Source: an uncultured Clostridia bacterium
Lineage (GTDB): Bacteria; Bacillota; Clostridia; Christensenellales; Aristaeellaceae
Length of the DNA: 26,233 nt
Direction: 5' to 3'
Assembly: GCA_934647305.1 (NCBI GenBank)
Contig: CAKUFI010000035.1
Coordinates: 1 to 26,233, forward strand
The translations under genes were made by a program, and so were the position numbers. Shown piece after piece: positions 1 through 7,301 of the stretch. Position 1 is the stretch's first letter. Every line of letters begins with the position of its first letter. The notes beneath the pieces are model-generated. The model saw only the letters and a list, made by a program, of their open reading frames with translations. It was not told the origin of the DNA and did no database searches.

Positions 1-338
1 AGAAACCAGCCGCTTCAATCTATGGCGGCTGGTTTCGTGTTCTGTCCGGCGGCAGCAAGTGCGTGCAGGCTCAGCCTATCCGAATCGGCAGTGCCGACCG
101 TCAATCCGCAAGGAATCCTGCGGATTCGAAGAAACCAGCCGCTTCAATCTATGGCGGCTGGTTTCGTGTTCTGTCCGGCGGCAGCAAGTGCGTGCAGGCT
201 CAGCCTATCCGAATCGGCAGTGCCGACCGTCAATCCGCAAGGAATCCTGCGGATTCGAAGAAACCAGCCGCTTCAATCTATGGCGGCTGGTTTCGTGTTC
301 TGTCCGGCGGCAGCAAGTGCGTGCAGGCTCAGCCTGCA
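1..338 (+). repeat. Three tandem copies of a 129-bp composite repeat
   Basis: The same 129-bp unit starts at positions 1, 130 and 259; the first two copies appear identical and the third stops near 338. Each unit contains, in order, a 35-bp hairpin with loop TTCAATCTATG (2-36, 131-165, 260-294), a short spacer, a 30-bp cassette starting GGCAGCAAGTG (51-80, 180-209, 309-338), a second short palindrome around GGCAGTGCC, and a lead-in palindrome AATCCGCA...TGCGGATT. The period is a multiple of three, so several frames stay open through the array, but those frames are built only of repeat DNA and I do not call a gene. The array may continue to the left of the window. Confidence 0.93.
2..36 (+). 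repeat. Conserved-loop hairpin, copy 1 (copies 2 and 3 at 131-165 and 260-294)
   Basis: Perfect 12-bp stem GAAACCAGCCGC / GCGGCTGGTTTC around the 11-nt loop TTCAATCTATG. The loop is shared with nine other hairpins in the window whose stems differ. There is no T-tract after the stem, so it is not a standard intrinsic terminator. Confidence 0.92.
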
Positions 339-399
339 AAGGCCGCCTCTCGAACGTAACCCTCCGCAATCTTAACCGCGGACTTACAGCCCGTGCGAT

Positions 400-425
400 T
401 TGAATCCACAAAAGTTTTGTATACT
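400..425 (+). promoter_or_regulatory. Possible promoter of the ABC transporter gene
   Basis: A good -10 box TATACT lies at 420-425, 35 bp before the start codon. The nearest -35-like box, TTGAAT at 400-405, gives a spacer of only 14 bp, so the -35 assignment is weak. The rest of 339-460 holds no gene that I can see. Confidence 0.35.
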
Positions 426-460
426 GACAGCATGGAAAAATGAAAGGGGACGCGGTCCTG

Positions 461-3406
461 ATGCTGGAGCTGAAACACATTGTCAAAACGTATGACCTGG
501 GCGAGGAGCGGGTGGAGGCGCTGCGGGACGTCAGCCTGAGCTTTCGCGAGCACGAGTTCGTGTCGATCTTGGGGCCGTCCGGCTGCGGCAAGACGACGCT
601 GCTGAACATCATCGGCGGGCTGGATCAGTACACGAGCGGCGACCTGGTGATCGCCGGGCGCTCGACGAAGGACTATAAGGAGGCGGACTGGAACGCCTAT
701 CGCAACCACTCGATCGGCTTCGTCTTCCAGAGCTATAACCTGATACCGCATCAGACGGTGCTGGAGAACGTGGAGCTGGCGCTGACGCTGTCGGGCGTGA
801 GCAGGGGCGAGCGCAGAAAACGCGCGATCGAGGCGCTCAGGCAGGTTGGCCTGGGCGATCAGCTGAAGAAAAAGCCCAATCAGATGTCCGGCGGCCAGAT
901 GCAGCGCGTCGCGATTGCCCGCGCCCTGGTTAACGACCCGGAGATTCTGCTGGCCGACGAGCCGACCGGCGCGCTGGACTCGGAGACCAGCCTGCAGATC
1001 ATGGAGATCCTGAAGGAAATCTCGAAGGATAAGCTGATCATCATGGTCACGCACAACCCCGAGCTGGCGCAGGCCTACTCGAGCCGCATCATTCGCCTGC
1101 TGGACGGCCGCGTGGTGGACGACAGCATGCCCTATGACGGCGCGCAGGCTCTCTCCGTCCCCGCAAAGCGCGGCGGCAAGACCTCGATGTCGTTTCTGAC
1201 CGCGCTGTCGCTGTCCTTTAAGAACCTGCTGACCAAGAAGACGCGCACCTTCCTGACCTCCTTTGCGGGCAGCATCGGCATCATCGGCATCGCGCTGATC
1301 CTGTCGGTGTCCTCGGGCGTGCAGAGCTACATCGACGCGGTGCAGCGCGACACGCTGTCCTCCTACCCCATCACGCTGCAGGCCGAGACGGTGGACATGT
1401 CCACGCTGATCACCTCGATCTCCGGCGCGCACGAGGAGGCGTCCGGCGAGGCGCAGCACGACCTGGACGCGGTCTACCCCAGCTCGGTCATGTACGAGCT
1501 GATGAACTCCATGAACTCGATGGAGAGCGAAAAGAACAACCTGGCCGCGTTCAAGACGTACCTTGAGAGCCAGACCGAGGATCTGAGCTACATCTCCTCC
1601 ATCCAGTACGGCTATGACCTGACCAAGAACATCTACGTACGCGACACGGACGGCAAGATTGTGCGCAGCGACGCGCAGAGCCTGATGATGGACATGATGA
1701 GCGCGCTGTACAACATGGACGTAACCGCCTACATGAAGCAGTTCTCGGCCTACACCTCGGCATACGACCTGTGGGATGAGATGCTGCCCGGCACAAACGG
1801 CGAGCTGATCAGTAACCTGGTCAGGGAGCAGTACGACCTGGTGTACGGCGAGTGGCCGACCAAGGCCAACCAGGTGGTGCTGGTGCTCAACAAGAACAAC
1901 GAGGTCAGCGACATGGTGCTCTATTCGCTGGGCCTGGTCACGCAGGAGCGCATGGTCGAGATCATGCGCACCGCCTCCGAGGGCGGCGTGATCGACACGG
2001 ACAGCCTGGGCCACTGGAGCTATGAGGAAATCTGTAACCAGCAGTGCAGGCTGTTCCTGTCCTCCGAGCTGTACCAGAAGCAGGAAAACGGAACCTATAC
2101 CGACCTGAGCGCGACCGAGGCGGGCCTTGACTACCTGTTCGAGAACGCGGGCATGGACATCGAGATTTCCGCCATCGTGCGCCCCAACTCGGACGCGGTG
2201 GCCACCAGCATGAGCGGCTCGATCGGCTACACGACCGCGCTGACCCGGTACCTGATCGAGGGCGCGCAGGAGAGCGACGTGGTCAGGGCGCAGCTGGCCG
2301 ACCCGGCGACCGACGTGCTGACCGGCCTGCCCTTCAAGACCGACGAGAGCCAGGAGCTGACCGCCGGGCAGAAGGCCGAGCGCGTGAAGGCCTACATCGC
2401 CGGCCTCTCCCCCGTGGAAAAGGCCTCGCTGTACACCTCGCTGCTCTCCACCCCCACGCAGGAGTACCTCGACCAGGCGACCGACGCGGCGCTCGCCTCC
2501 ACCGACCGCGAGACGCTCATCCAGTCCATGGTCAAGGGACTTTCGCAGCAGATGGGCGTGGACGAGAGCCAGGTGCAGTCCTACATCAGCCAGATGGACG
2601 CGGACACGCAGCAAAAATACGCCCGCGAGATGATCTCCGCGCAGATCGCCCAGCAGTACGCGCAGCAGGTCTCCACTCAGCTGGGCGCGATGAGTACCGA
2701 CCAGCTCGCCGCGCTCATGGACGCGCAGGCGCTGACGGACGCGCAGGTGGACAGCCTGTTCGAGGAATACCTGCCCGCCGCCTATTCCGACTCCACCTAT
2801 GAGGAGAACCTGAAGAAGCTGGGCGTGCAGGACGAGGCTTCTCCCTCCACCATCAACCTCTACGCCGCCACCTTCGAGGACAAGGACAAAATCGCAGACC
2901 TCATTTCCCGCTACAACGAGCAGGCCGCCGAGGCCGACCAGATCTCCTACACCGACTACGTGGCGCTGCTCATGTCCTCGATCACCACCATCATCAACGC
3001 CATTTCCTACGTGCTGATCGCCTTCGTGGCCATCTCGCTGGTGGTCTCCTCGATCATGATCGGCATCATCACCTACATCTCGGTGCTCGAGCGCACCAAG
3101 GAAATCGGTATCCTGCGCGCGATCGGCGCCTCCCGCCGCGACGTGTCCCACGTCTTCAACGCGGAAACGCTGCTGGTGGGCTTCGTCTCCGGCGCGCTGG
3201 GCATCGGCATTACGCTGCTGCTCAACCAAGTCATCAACCTGATCCTGCACCACCTGACCGGCATCGGCGCGCTCAACGCCATCCTGCCCCCCGCCGGCGC
3301 AGTCATCCTGGTGCTCATCAGCATGCTGCTCACCTTCATCGCCGGCCTGATTCCCTCCGGCGTCGCCGCCCGCAAAGACCCCGTCGTCGCGCTGCGCACG
3401 GAATAA
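461..3406 (+). CDS. Fused ABC transporter: MacB/LolD-type ATPase with FtsX-type permease
   Basis: One 981-residue chain carries both the ATPase and the permease of a MacB-like exporter or mechanotransmission ABC system. The N-terminal ATPase shows Walker A GPSGCGKTT (38-46), the Q-loop glutamine (about 90), signature MSGGQ (142-146), Walker B ILLADEPTGALD (162-173) and the switch histidine in THNP. A first membrane helix follows at about 265-285, then a large external region of about 550 residues that is Gln/Ala-rich near 700-760. The last 160 residues form an FtsX domain with three helices and the typical motif ERTKEIGILRAIGASRRDV. I chose ATG 461 over the in-frame ATG at 440 because AAAGGGGA at 443-450 lies correctly before it and the protein then starts MLELKHIVKTY like the family. 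The substrate cannot be read from the sequence; peptide or lipid export, or stress sensing, are family-based guesses. The gene stands alone between repeat clusters. Confidence 0.93.
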   Translation: MLELKHIVKTYDLGEERVEALRDVSLSFREHEFVSILGPSGCGKTTLLNIIGGLDQYTSGDLVIAGRSTKDYKEADWNAYRNHSIGFVFQSYNLIPHQTVLENVELALTLSGVSRGERRKRAIEALRQVGLGDQLKKKPNQMSGGQMQRVAIARALVNDPEILLADEPTGALDSETSLQIMEILKEISKDKLIIMVTHNPELAQAYSSRIIRLLDGRVVDDSMPYDGAQALSVPAKRGGKTSMSFLTALSLSFKNLLTKKTRTFLTSFAGSIGIIGIALILSVSSGVQSYIDAVQRDTLSSYPITLQAETVDMSTLITSISGAHEEASGEAQHDLDAVYPSSVMYELMNSMNSMESEKNNLAAFKTYLESQTEDLSYISSIQYGYDLTKNIYVRDTDGKIVRSDAQSLMMDMMSALYNMDVTAYMKQFSAYTSAYDLWDEMLPGTNGELISNLVREQYDLVYGEWPTKANQVVLVLNKNNEVSDMVLYSLGLVTQERMVEIMRTASEGGVIDTDSLGHWSYEEICNQQCRLFLSSELYQKQENGTYTDLSATEAGLDYLFENAGMDIEISAIVRPNSDAVATSMSGSIGYTTALTRYLIEGAQESDVVRAQLADPATDVLTGLPFKTDESQELTAGQKAERVKAYIAGLSPVEKASLYTSLLSTPTQEYLDQATDAALASTDRETLIQSMVKGLSQQMGVDESQVQSYISQMDADTQQKYAREMISAQIAQQYAQQVSTQLGAMSTDQLAALMDAQALTDAQVDSLFEEYLPAAYSDSTYEENLKKLGVQDEASPSTINLYAATFEDKDKIADLISRYNEQAAEADQISYTDYVALLMSSITTIINAISYVLIAFVAISLVVSSIMIGIITYISVLERTKEIGILRAIGASRRDVSHVFNAETLLVGFVSGALGIGITLLLNQVINLILHHLTGIGALNAILPPAGAVILVLISMLLTFIAGLIPSGVAARKDPVVALRTE

Positions 3407-3415
3407 GCGGGTGGA

Positions 3416-3435
3416 CGGGGGAGCAGGCTCCCCCG
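3416..3435 (+). terminator. GC-rich hairpin just after the ABC transporter stop
   Basis: A 9-bp stem CGGGGGAGC / GCTCCCCCG with a 2-nt loop begins 10 bp after the stop codon. No T-run follows, so termination here is plausible but not shown; it could instead protect the mRNA 3' end. Confidence 0.45.
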
Positions 3436-3451
3436 CCACTGCCACCCCTAC

Positions 3452-3493
3452 CAGCTTTTGCTTGAGCTTTACAAGCTCCGGCCGCAAAAGCTG
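3452..3493. repeat. Two-tier hairpin A
   Basis: Outer 10-bp stem CAGCTTTTGC / GCAAAAGCTG encloses an inner 6-bp stem GAGCTT / AAGCTC with a 3-nt loop. The architecture matches the next element at 3501-3545 although the stem sequences differ. Confidence 0.75.
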
Positions 3494-3500
3494 CAAGGAA

Positions 3501-3545
3501 GCTGTTTTCTCTCCGGGAAATGAGATTTCCCTGCAAGAAAACAGC
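3501..3545. repeat. Two-tier hairpin B
   Basis: Outer 10-bp stem GCTGTTTTCT / AGAAAACAGC encloses an inner 7-bp stem GGGAAAT / ATTTCCC with loop GAG. It is the second of two adjacent nested hairpins of similar size with unrelated stem sequence. Confidence 0.75.
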
Positions 3546-3559
3546 CCCGCGCCCACCGT

Positions 3560-3635
3560 ACACGCCGCTGGGCACGATTGAAAGTTCGAGAGGGCTGCGA
3601 CCCTCTCGAGCTCTCCCGGGGGTTTTGACAGTCTG
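3560..3635 (+). repeat. 76-bp dispersed repeat module (second copy inverted at 26158-26233)
   Basis: This block contains a 9-bp hairpin TCGAGAGGG / CCCTCTCGA (3586-3609) and ends with GGGGGTTTTGACAGTCTG. A nearly identical copy lies in reverse orientation at the right edge of the window. Both copies point in the direction of the neighbouring transcription. Confidence 0.85.
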
Positions 3636-3689
3636 GCCTCCCCTGAAAGGGGGGTACCTGCGAAGCAGGCGGTGGGGTTCCTAAACGAA

Positions 3690-3724
3690 GAATCCGGGAG
3701 CTTTAATTTATGGCTCCCGGATTC
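3690..3724 (+). repeat. Conserved-loop hairpin, copy 4
   Basis: Perfect 12-bp stem GAATCCGGGAGC / GCTCCCGGATTC with loop TTTAATTTATG. It is preceded by small GAA-loop hairpins (CCCCTGAAAGGGG and CCTGCGAAGCAGG, within 3638-3672) and followed after a short spacer by a 30-bp cassette. Confidence 0.9.
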
Positions 3725-3738
3725 GTGTTCTATCCGGC

Positions 3739-3768
3739 GGCAGCAAGTGGCTCCGGGCACTGCCCGGC
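3739..3768 (+). repeat. 30-bp palindrome cassette, CCGGGCACTGCCCGG type
   Basis: The cassette starts GGCAGCAAGTGG and ends in a short palindrome, here CCGGGCACTGCCCGG. It follows the spacer GTGTTCTATCCGGC, which links it to the hairpin at 3690-3724, as in other clusters. Confidence 0.88.
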
Positions 3769-3799
3769 CTGCTTTTGCGCGCGGCGCAGGCATTTCTGA

Positions 3800-3828
3800 T
3801 TGACAGCCGCGCGGATGGGTGCTATACT
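3800..3828 (+). promoter_or_regulatory. Sigma-A type promoter for the MFS-AAA operon
   Basis: TTGACA at 3800-3805 and TATACT at 3823-3828 are separated by exactly 17 bp, with a TG one base before the -10 box. The start codon of the MFS gene is 35 bp downstream of the -10 box. Confidence 0.85.
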
Positions 3829-3862
3829 GACTAGGGAAATTTTTCCGCGAAGAGGATGGGTG

Positions 3863-5194
3863 ATGCGCGTGCTGGCACGCCTGAAGGACAGTCGACTGCA
3901 TTTTCTCTTTAACCTGAAGGATGAAAAGGCGAAGGGCCGCTGCGTCATGCTGACCAGCTCGCTCCTTTCCTCCCTGATCAGCATCCTGACCGGCGGCCTG
4001 TTTTACACCAGCTTTCTGATGGCCAACGGCATCAACCTGGTCAGCATCGGCATCATTTCGTTCGTGCCCTTCATCGCGAACCTCTTTTCAGTTTTCTCGC
4101 CCAGCATTCTGGAGCGCTTTGAGAAGCGCCGGTGGGTGCTCGCGGGCGGGCGGCTGGCCTATCACACGCTCAACATCCTGGGCATCACACTCATGCCCAT
4201 GCTCGTGCATAATCAGCAGCTGAAGATGATCCTGTTCGTGGTGATCGTGTTCGCCGCGAACATCGTCAGCGCACTGTTTTCCAGCGGCTACACCGCCTGG
4301 CACCTGCACTTCATCCCCAACGAAATCCGCGCCGAGTACTTTTCCGCCTCCTCGGCCATTTCAGGCATGCTGTGCTATGCGTTCGCGCTGATCTTCTCGG
4401 CCGTGGCGGACGCGTTCAGCGCCTCGCCCTACGCCCAGACGGTCATCGTCATCCTGCGCCTGCTGGGCTACGTGCTGGCGCTCGTCGAAATCGCCGTGCT
4501 CTTGAGCCCGGTCGAGTACCCCTATGAGCGCAGCGGCGCGCACCCCCGCCTGCGTGACATCGTGACCAAGCCGCTTTCCCACAAAAAGTTCATGCTGACC
4601 ATGCTGGTGGTCTTCCTGTATACCTTCGGCGTCAACGTGCCCGCCTCGGCGCTCAACTACTACCTGGTCAACGACGTAAAGGTCAGCTACACGCTGATCC
4701 AGCTCCTGAACCTGTGCTATCCCGTGTGCATGATTCTGCTCATGCGCTACTGGCAGCGGATTATCCGCCGGTTTGGCTGGCTGCGCACCTTCGCCGTGTC
4801 GCTCCTGATGACCGCGCCCACCGTGCTGGCCTATTCCTGCGTGACCGCGGGAAATTACCTGTGGCTGCTGACCGCCGTGCGCCTGAGCCAGCACGTCATC
4901 ATGATGGGCATGAACATCGCCTATTCCAACATGAGCTTCCTGAACATGCCCCGGGAGGATCAGACCAACTACATCGCCTTCAATACCATCACCGCCAACC
5001 TGGCCGCCTTTCTGGGCATGATGTGCGGCACCTGGTTCGTGGGGCGCTTCCCGAGCCTGTCCGTCACGCTGCTGGCCAGGCAGTTCGGCAGCGTGCAGGT
5101 GCTGATGTGGTTCGAGGCGCTGATGCAGGTGGCCGTGGCCTGCCTGGTCTTCGCCAGGTACAAAAGCATGACGCCCGACGACAGCAATGAATAA
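3863..5194 (+). CDS. MFS-type membrane transporter
   Basis: This 443-residue, very hydrophobic protein has about 12 predicted membrane helices in two halves, with a charged cytoplasmic loop near the middle (about 215-240, around YERSGAHPRLRDIV), the usual plan and length of a major facilitator transporter. The substrate cannot be told; related proteins in Clostridia are uncharacterised. I start it at ATG 3863 because AGAGGA lies 6 bp before it and because the promoter -10 box at 3823-3828 would fall inside any longer reading. It overlaps nothing upstream and ends 10 bp before the AAA+ ATPase start, so the two are one transcription and probably one functional unit. Confidence 0.85.
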   Translation: MRVLARLKDSRLHFLFNLKDEKAKGRCVMLTSSLLSSLISILTGGLFYTSFLMANGINLVSIGIISFVPFIANLFSVFSPSILERFEKRRWVLAGGRLAYHTLNILGITLMPMLVHNQQLKMILFVVIVFAANIVSALFSSGYTAWHLHFIPNEIRAEYFSASSAISGMLCYAFALIFSAVADAFSASPYAQTVIVILRLLGYVLALVEIAVLLSPVEYPYERSGAHPRLRDIVTKPLSHKKFMLTMLVVFLYTFGVNVPASALNYYLVNDVKVSYTLIQLLNLCYPVCMILLMRYWQRIIRRFGWLRTFAVSLLMTAPTVLAYSCVTAGNYLWLLTAVRLSQHVIMMGMNIAYSNMSFLNMPREDQTNYIAFNTITANLAAFLGMMCGTWFVGRFPSLSVTLLARQFGSVQVLMWFEALMQVAVACLVFARYKSMTPDDSNE

Positions 5195-5204
5195 GGAGTT
5201 CACC

Positions 5205-6245
5205 ATGGATCGCAAAGACGAAATCATCCTGAAGCAATACGAGATTATCCGCGGCCTGACCGAGCGCAGCCTGAAGAGCGAACGCAGCCTGGGCGGCGTG
5301 GGCAGCGACTTCTGGGGCGCACCGCAGATGGAGCAGGTCGAGAAAAAGCAGCAGGCCGCCTCGCCTGCCCCCGCGAAGCCTGAGCCGGCCCCCGAGGAGG
5401 AAAAGCCAGAGACCATCGACGAGCTCAAGGCGGAGCTTGCCGGCTACATCGGCCTGGAGGGCGTGAAAAAAGAGGTCAGCAACCTCATCAACATGATGAC
5501 CGTCTGGAAAATGCGCCAGGAGCACGGCCTGCCCAATGTGGACATGTCGCTGCACATGGTGTTCTCCGGCAACCCCGGCACCGGCAAGACCATGATCGCC
5601 CGGCTGATGGCGCGCGTGTACAGGTGCCTGGGCATCCTGTCCAAGGGCCAGCTGGTCGAGGTGGACCGCAGCGGCCTGGTGGCAGGCTATGTCGGCCAGA
5701 CCGCGACCAAGACCAGCGAGGTCATCGGCAAGGCGCTGGGCGGCGTGCTGTTCATCGACGAGGCCTACACGCTCTCGGGCGGGGCGGAGAACGACTTCGG
5801 CCAGGAGGCCATCGACACCCTGCTCAAGGCCATGGAGGATCACCGCGAGGATCTGGTGGTCATCGTGGCCGGGTACGACGGCCTGATGGACGCCTTCATC
5901 CACTCCAACCCCGGCCTTGAGTCCCGCTTCAACCGCTACCTGCACTTCGACGACTACACGATCGACGAGATGCTGGCCATCTTTAACCTGCAGTGCAAAA
6001 AGGGCAGGTACCAGATCGACGCGGACGCGGACGACGAGCTCAGGCAGCTGCTCGTGGACGCGAACACCAACTCCATCTCCTTCGGCAACGCGCGCGGCGT
6101 GCGCAACCTGTTCGAGAAGGTGCTGGTGTGCCAGGCCAACCGCCTCGCCGCGATGCAGGACGTGACCACCGAGGAGCTCATGCGCATCACCGCCCAGGAC
6201 ATACTCGACGTGAACAAGGACGACGAGCCGAAGCAGGCAAAATAA
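5205..6245 (+). CDS. AAA+ ATPase of the CbxX/CfqX (SpoVK-like) family
   Basis: A 346-residue ring-forming ATPase. Residues 1-45 are a charged helical segment, 46-70 a Pro/Ala/Glu linker, and about 75-330 the CbxX-type AAA+ core: Walker A SGNPGTGKT (121-129), pore-loop motif GYVGQT (161-166), Walker B VLFIDEAY (181-188), and arginine-finger segment SRFNR (240-244). Family members remodel protein partners, such as red-type Rubisco for CbxX, or act in sporulation for SpoVK; no Rubisco genes are nearby, so the target is unknown. I start at ATG 5205, which has AAGGAG 6 bp upstream, rather than the ATG at 5187 inside the MFS gene. Coupling to a transporter suggests it could act on that transporter, but this is inference. 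Confidence 0.9.
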   Translation: MDRKDEIILKQYEIIRGLTERSLKSERSLGGVGSDFWGAPQMEQVEKKQQAASPAPAKPEPAPEEEKPETIDELKAELAGYIGLEGVKKEVSNLINMMTVWKMRQEHGLPNVDMSLHMVFSGNPGTGKTMIARLMARVYRCLGILSKGQLVEVDRSGLVAGYVGQTATKTSEVIGKALGGVLFIDEAYTLSGGAENDFGQEAIDTLLKAMEDHREDLVVIVAGYDGLMDAFIHSNPGLESRFNRYLHFDDYTIDEMLAIFNLQCKKGRYQIDADADDELRQLLVDANTNSISFGNARGVRNLFEKVLVCQANRLAAMQDVTTEELMRITAQDILDVNKDDEPKQAK

Positions 6246-6253
6246 ACATCGCA

Positions 6254-6293
6254 CCCCTCCGACTAATTGGAGGGGCGGCAGGCTGAGCCTGCC
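6254..6293 (+). terminator. Paired GC-rich hairpins after the AAA+ gene
   Basis: CCCCTCC / GGAGGGG (6254-6275, 8-nt loop) is followed at once by the palindrome GGCAGGCTGAGCCTGCC (6277-6293). There is no T-tract. The position 8 bp after the stop suggests a transcript 3' end. Confidence 0.45.
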
Positions 6294-6349
6294 GGACAAA
6301 CTTCGGTGGGGGTCTGGGGGAGCGCGAAGCGAAGCGGAGCCTCCCCTAG
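6294..6349 (+). repeat. GGGGGAG-type hairpin module with ACAAACTTCGG lead, copy 1
   Basis: CCGGACAAACTTCGG leads into CTGGGGGAG / CTCCCCTAG (stem 6314-6322 with 6341-6349) around the loop GCGCGAAGCGAAGCGGAG. The same module recurs at 6541-6585 (+) and, inverted, at 17762-17817. A lead-in alone is present at 18121-18148. Confidence 0.82.
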
Positions 6350-6377
6350 CCAGACCGAGTCGGCAGCGCCGACAGGA

Positions 6378-6400
6378 GTTTTTCGGGAATCCCGAAAAAC
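6378..6400 (+). repeat. Lead-in palindrome before hairpin copy 5
   Basis: GTTTTTCGGG / CCCGAAAAAC, a 10-bp stem with loop AAT. It occupies the place taken by AATCCGCAAGG / CCTTGCGGATT in other clusters, so this lead-in slot also holds palindromes with exchanged stems around a GGAATCC-like centre. Confidence 0.7.
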
Positions 6401-6404
6401 CGAA

Positions 6405-6439
6405 GAATCCGGGAGCTTCAATCTATGGCTCCCGGATTC
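6405..6439 (+). repeat. Conserved-loop hairpin, copy 5
   Basis: Perfect 12-bp stem GAATCCGGGAGC / GCTCCCGGATTC with loop TTCAATCTATG. The stem is the same as copy 4 at 3690-3724 but the loop has the copy 1 form, so stem and loop vary separately. Confidence 0.9.
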
Positions 6440-6453
6440 GTGCTCTGTCCGGC

Positions 6454-6543
6454 GGCAGCAACCGGGAGCAGGCTCCGCCTGCCGACAGCAAGTGGCAGTC
6501 GGCCCTGCCGACCGGCAGCAGGTGGAACCGGGCACTGCCCGGT
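6454..6543 (+). repeat. Array of three contiguous 30-bp palindrome cassettes
   Basis: Cassettes at 6454-6483, 6484-6513 and 6514-6543 are each exactly 30 bp. They begin GGCAGCAACC, GACAGCAAGT and GGCAGCAGGT, and end in three different palindromes (GCAGGC..GCCTGC, GTCGGC..GCCGAC, CCGGGC..GCCCGG). The shared head with an exchanged palindromic tail defines the family. Confidence 0.88.
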
Positions 6544-6585
6544 GGGGGTCTGGGGGAGCGCGAAGCGAAGCGGAGCCTCCCCCAG
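6541..6585 (+). repeat. GGGGGAG-type hairpin module, copy 2
   Basis: Perfect 9-bp stem CTGGGGGAG (6550-6558) / CTCCCCCAG (6577-6585) around an 18-nt GCGAAGC-rich loop. Confidence 0.82.
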
Positions 6586-6616
6586 CTAGAAAGCCTGCCG
6601 CTCGAGGGATTACGCA

Positions 6617-6651
6617 GACCCTGAGGGCTTCAATCTATGGCCCTCAGGGTC
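6617..6651 (+). repeat. Conserved-loop hairpin, copy 6
   Basis: Perfect 12-bp stem GACCCTGAGGGC / GCCCTCAGGGTC with loop TTCAATCTATG. This stem sequence is unlike every other copy, yet both arms match each other and the loop is identical to copies 1, 5 and 8. Confidence 0.9.
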
Positions 6652-6666
6652 GTCGATAGAACCCGC

Positions 6667-6726
6667 GGCAGCAAGTGGCTGTCGGCACTGCCGACCGGCA
6701 GCAAGTGCGTGCAGGCTCAGCCTGCC
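6667..6726 (+). repeat. Two contiguous 30-bp palindrome cassettes
   Basis: Cassettes at 6667-6696 (palindrome GTCGGCACTGCCGAC) and 6697-6726 (palindrome GCAGGCTCAGCCTGC), each starting GGCAGCAAGTG. The second ends 8 bp from the mntP stop codon. Confidence 0.88.
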
Positions 6727-6734
6727 CGACCCGG

Positions 6735-7301
6735 TCAGAAGGGCAGCAGATTCAGGTGCTCAAGCAGGATTTTCACGCCCAGCAGCACCAGAATCGCGCC
6801 GCCGGCCAGCTCCGCTCGGGACTTGTACTTCTCGCCGAAGACGTTGCCCACCTTCACGCCGACCGCGGACAGGGTAAAGGTAATCGCGCCGATGAACAGC
6901 ACGGCCCAGAGCAGGTTGACCTCGAGAAAGGCGAAGGTGATGCCGACCGCCAGCGCGTCGATGCTGGTGGCGACGGCCAGCACCAGCATAGCCTTCACGG
7001 AGAGATCGTCGTCGGCCCTATCCTCGTCCCGGGAGAGCGCCTCGCGGATCATGTTCGCGCCGATCAGCGCCAGCAGCACGAACGCCACCCAGTGGTCGTA
7101 CCTGGTGATGTACGAGGCGAAGGAGGTGCCCAGGAAGCAGCCGATCGCGGGCATCAGCGCCTGAAACCCGCCGAACCACGCGCCGACCAGGCACGCCTTG
7201 CGCGGCGTGACCTTCTTCATCGCCAGGCCCTTGCACACGGACACCGCAAACGCGTCCATCGACAGCCCGACCGCCAGGATAAACAGCTCCAGTCCGCTCA
7301 T
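6735..7301 (-). CDS. mntP: Manganese efflux pump MntP
   Basis: The 188-residue membrane protein consists of two repeated DUF204 units of three helices each. The acidic residue essential in each half is visible: D16 in SMDAFAVS and D115 in SIDALAVG, the pattern known from Escherichia coli MntP. It exports Mn2+ across the cytoplasmic membrane. ATG 7301 has AGGAGA 7 bp upstream and gives the normal family length; a longer in-frame reading to 7481 lies inside the upstream gene. Its start overlaps the stop of the phosphodiesterase gene by 4 bp (ATGA), so the two are translationally coupled. I did not recognise a yybP-ykoY manganese riboswitch upstream of the pair. Confidence 0.95.
   Translation of the reverse strand: MSGLELFILAVGLSMDAFAVSVCKGLAMKKVTPRKACLVGAWFGGFQALMPAIGCFLGTSFASYITRYDHWVAFVLLALIGANMIREALSRDEDRADDDLSVKAMLVLAVATSIDALAVGITFAFLEVNLLWAVLFIGAITFTLSAVGVKVGNVFGEKYKSRAELAGGAILVLLGVKILLEHLNLLPF

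Noticed and set aside
2..36. T-arm-like loop (TTCAATC resembles the tRNA T-loop TTCRANY)
   Set aside because: Other copies have TCTAGTT, TCTGATT or TCCAATG at the same place, which breaks the invariant T-loop positions, and no tRNA body surrounds it.
22..403. Three overlapping plus-strand open frames in the 129-bp array encoding 43-residue repeats
   Set aside because: The unit length is divisible by three and has few stop codons, so several frames are open at once, including on the other strand. No ribosome binding site or protein family supports any of them. Such frames may appear as spurious hypothetical proteins in databases.
3690..3724. Intrinsic terminator
   Set aside because: The stem is strong but the following bases are CGTGTTCTATCC, not a T-run, and the 11-nt loop is far more conserved than terminators need.
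329..3901. A 1190-residue minus-strand open frame opposite the ABC transporter
   Set aside because: It is a GC-driven shadow of a clear ABC transporter gene, with His/Asp/Arg/Val-rich low-complexity translation and no motifs.
6454..6543. CRISPR-like array
   Set aside because: Units are 30 bp with a short constant head, but the variable part is one of a few palindromes and not unique spacers, and there are no cas genes.
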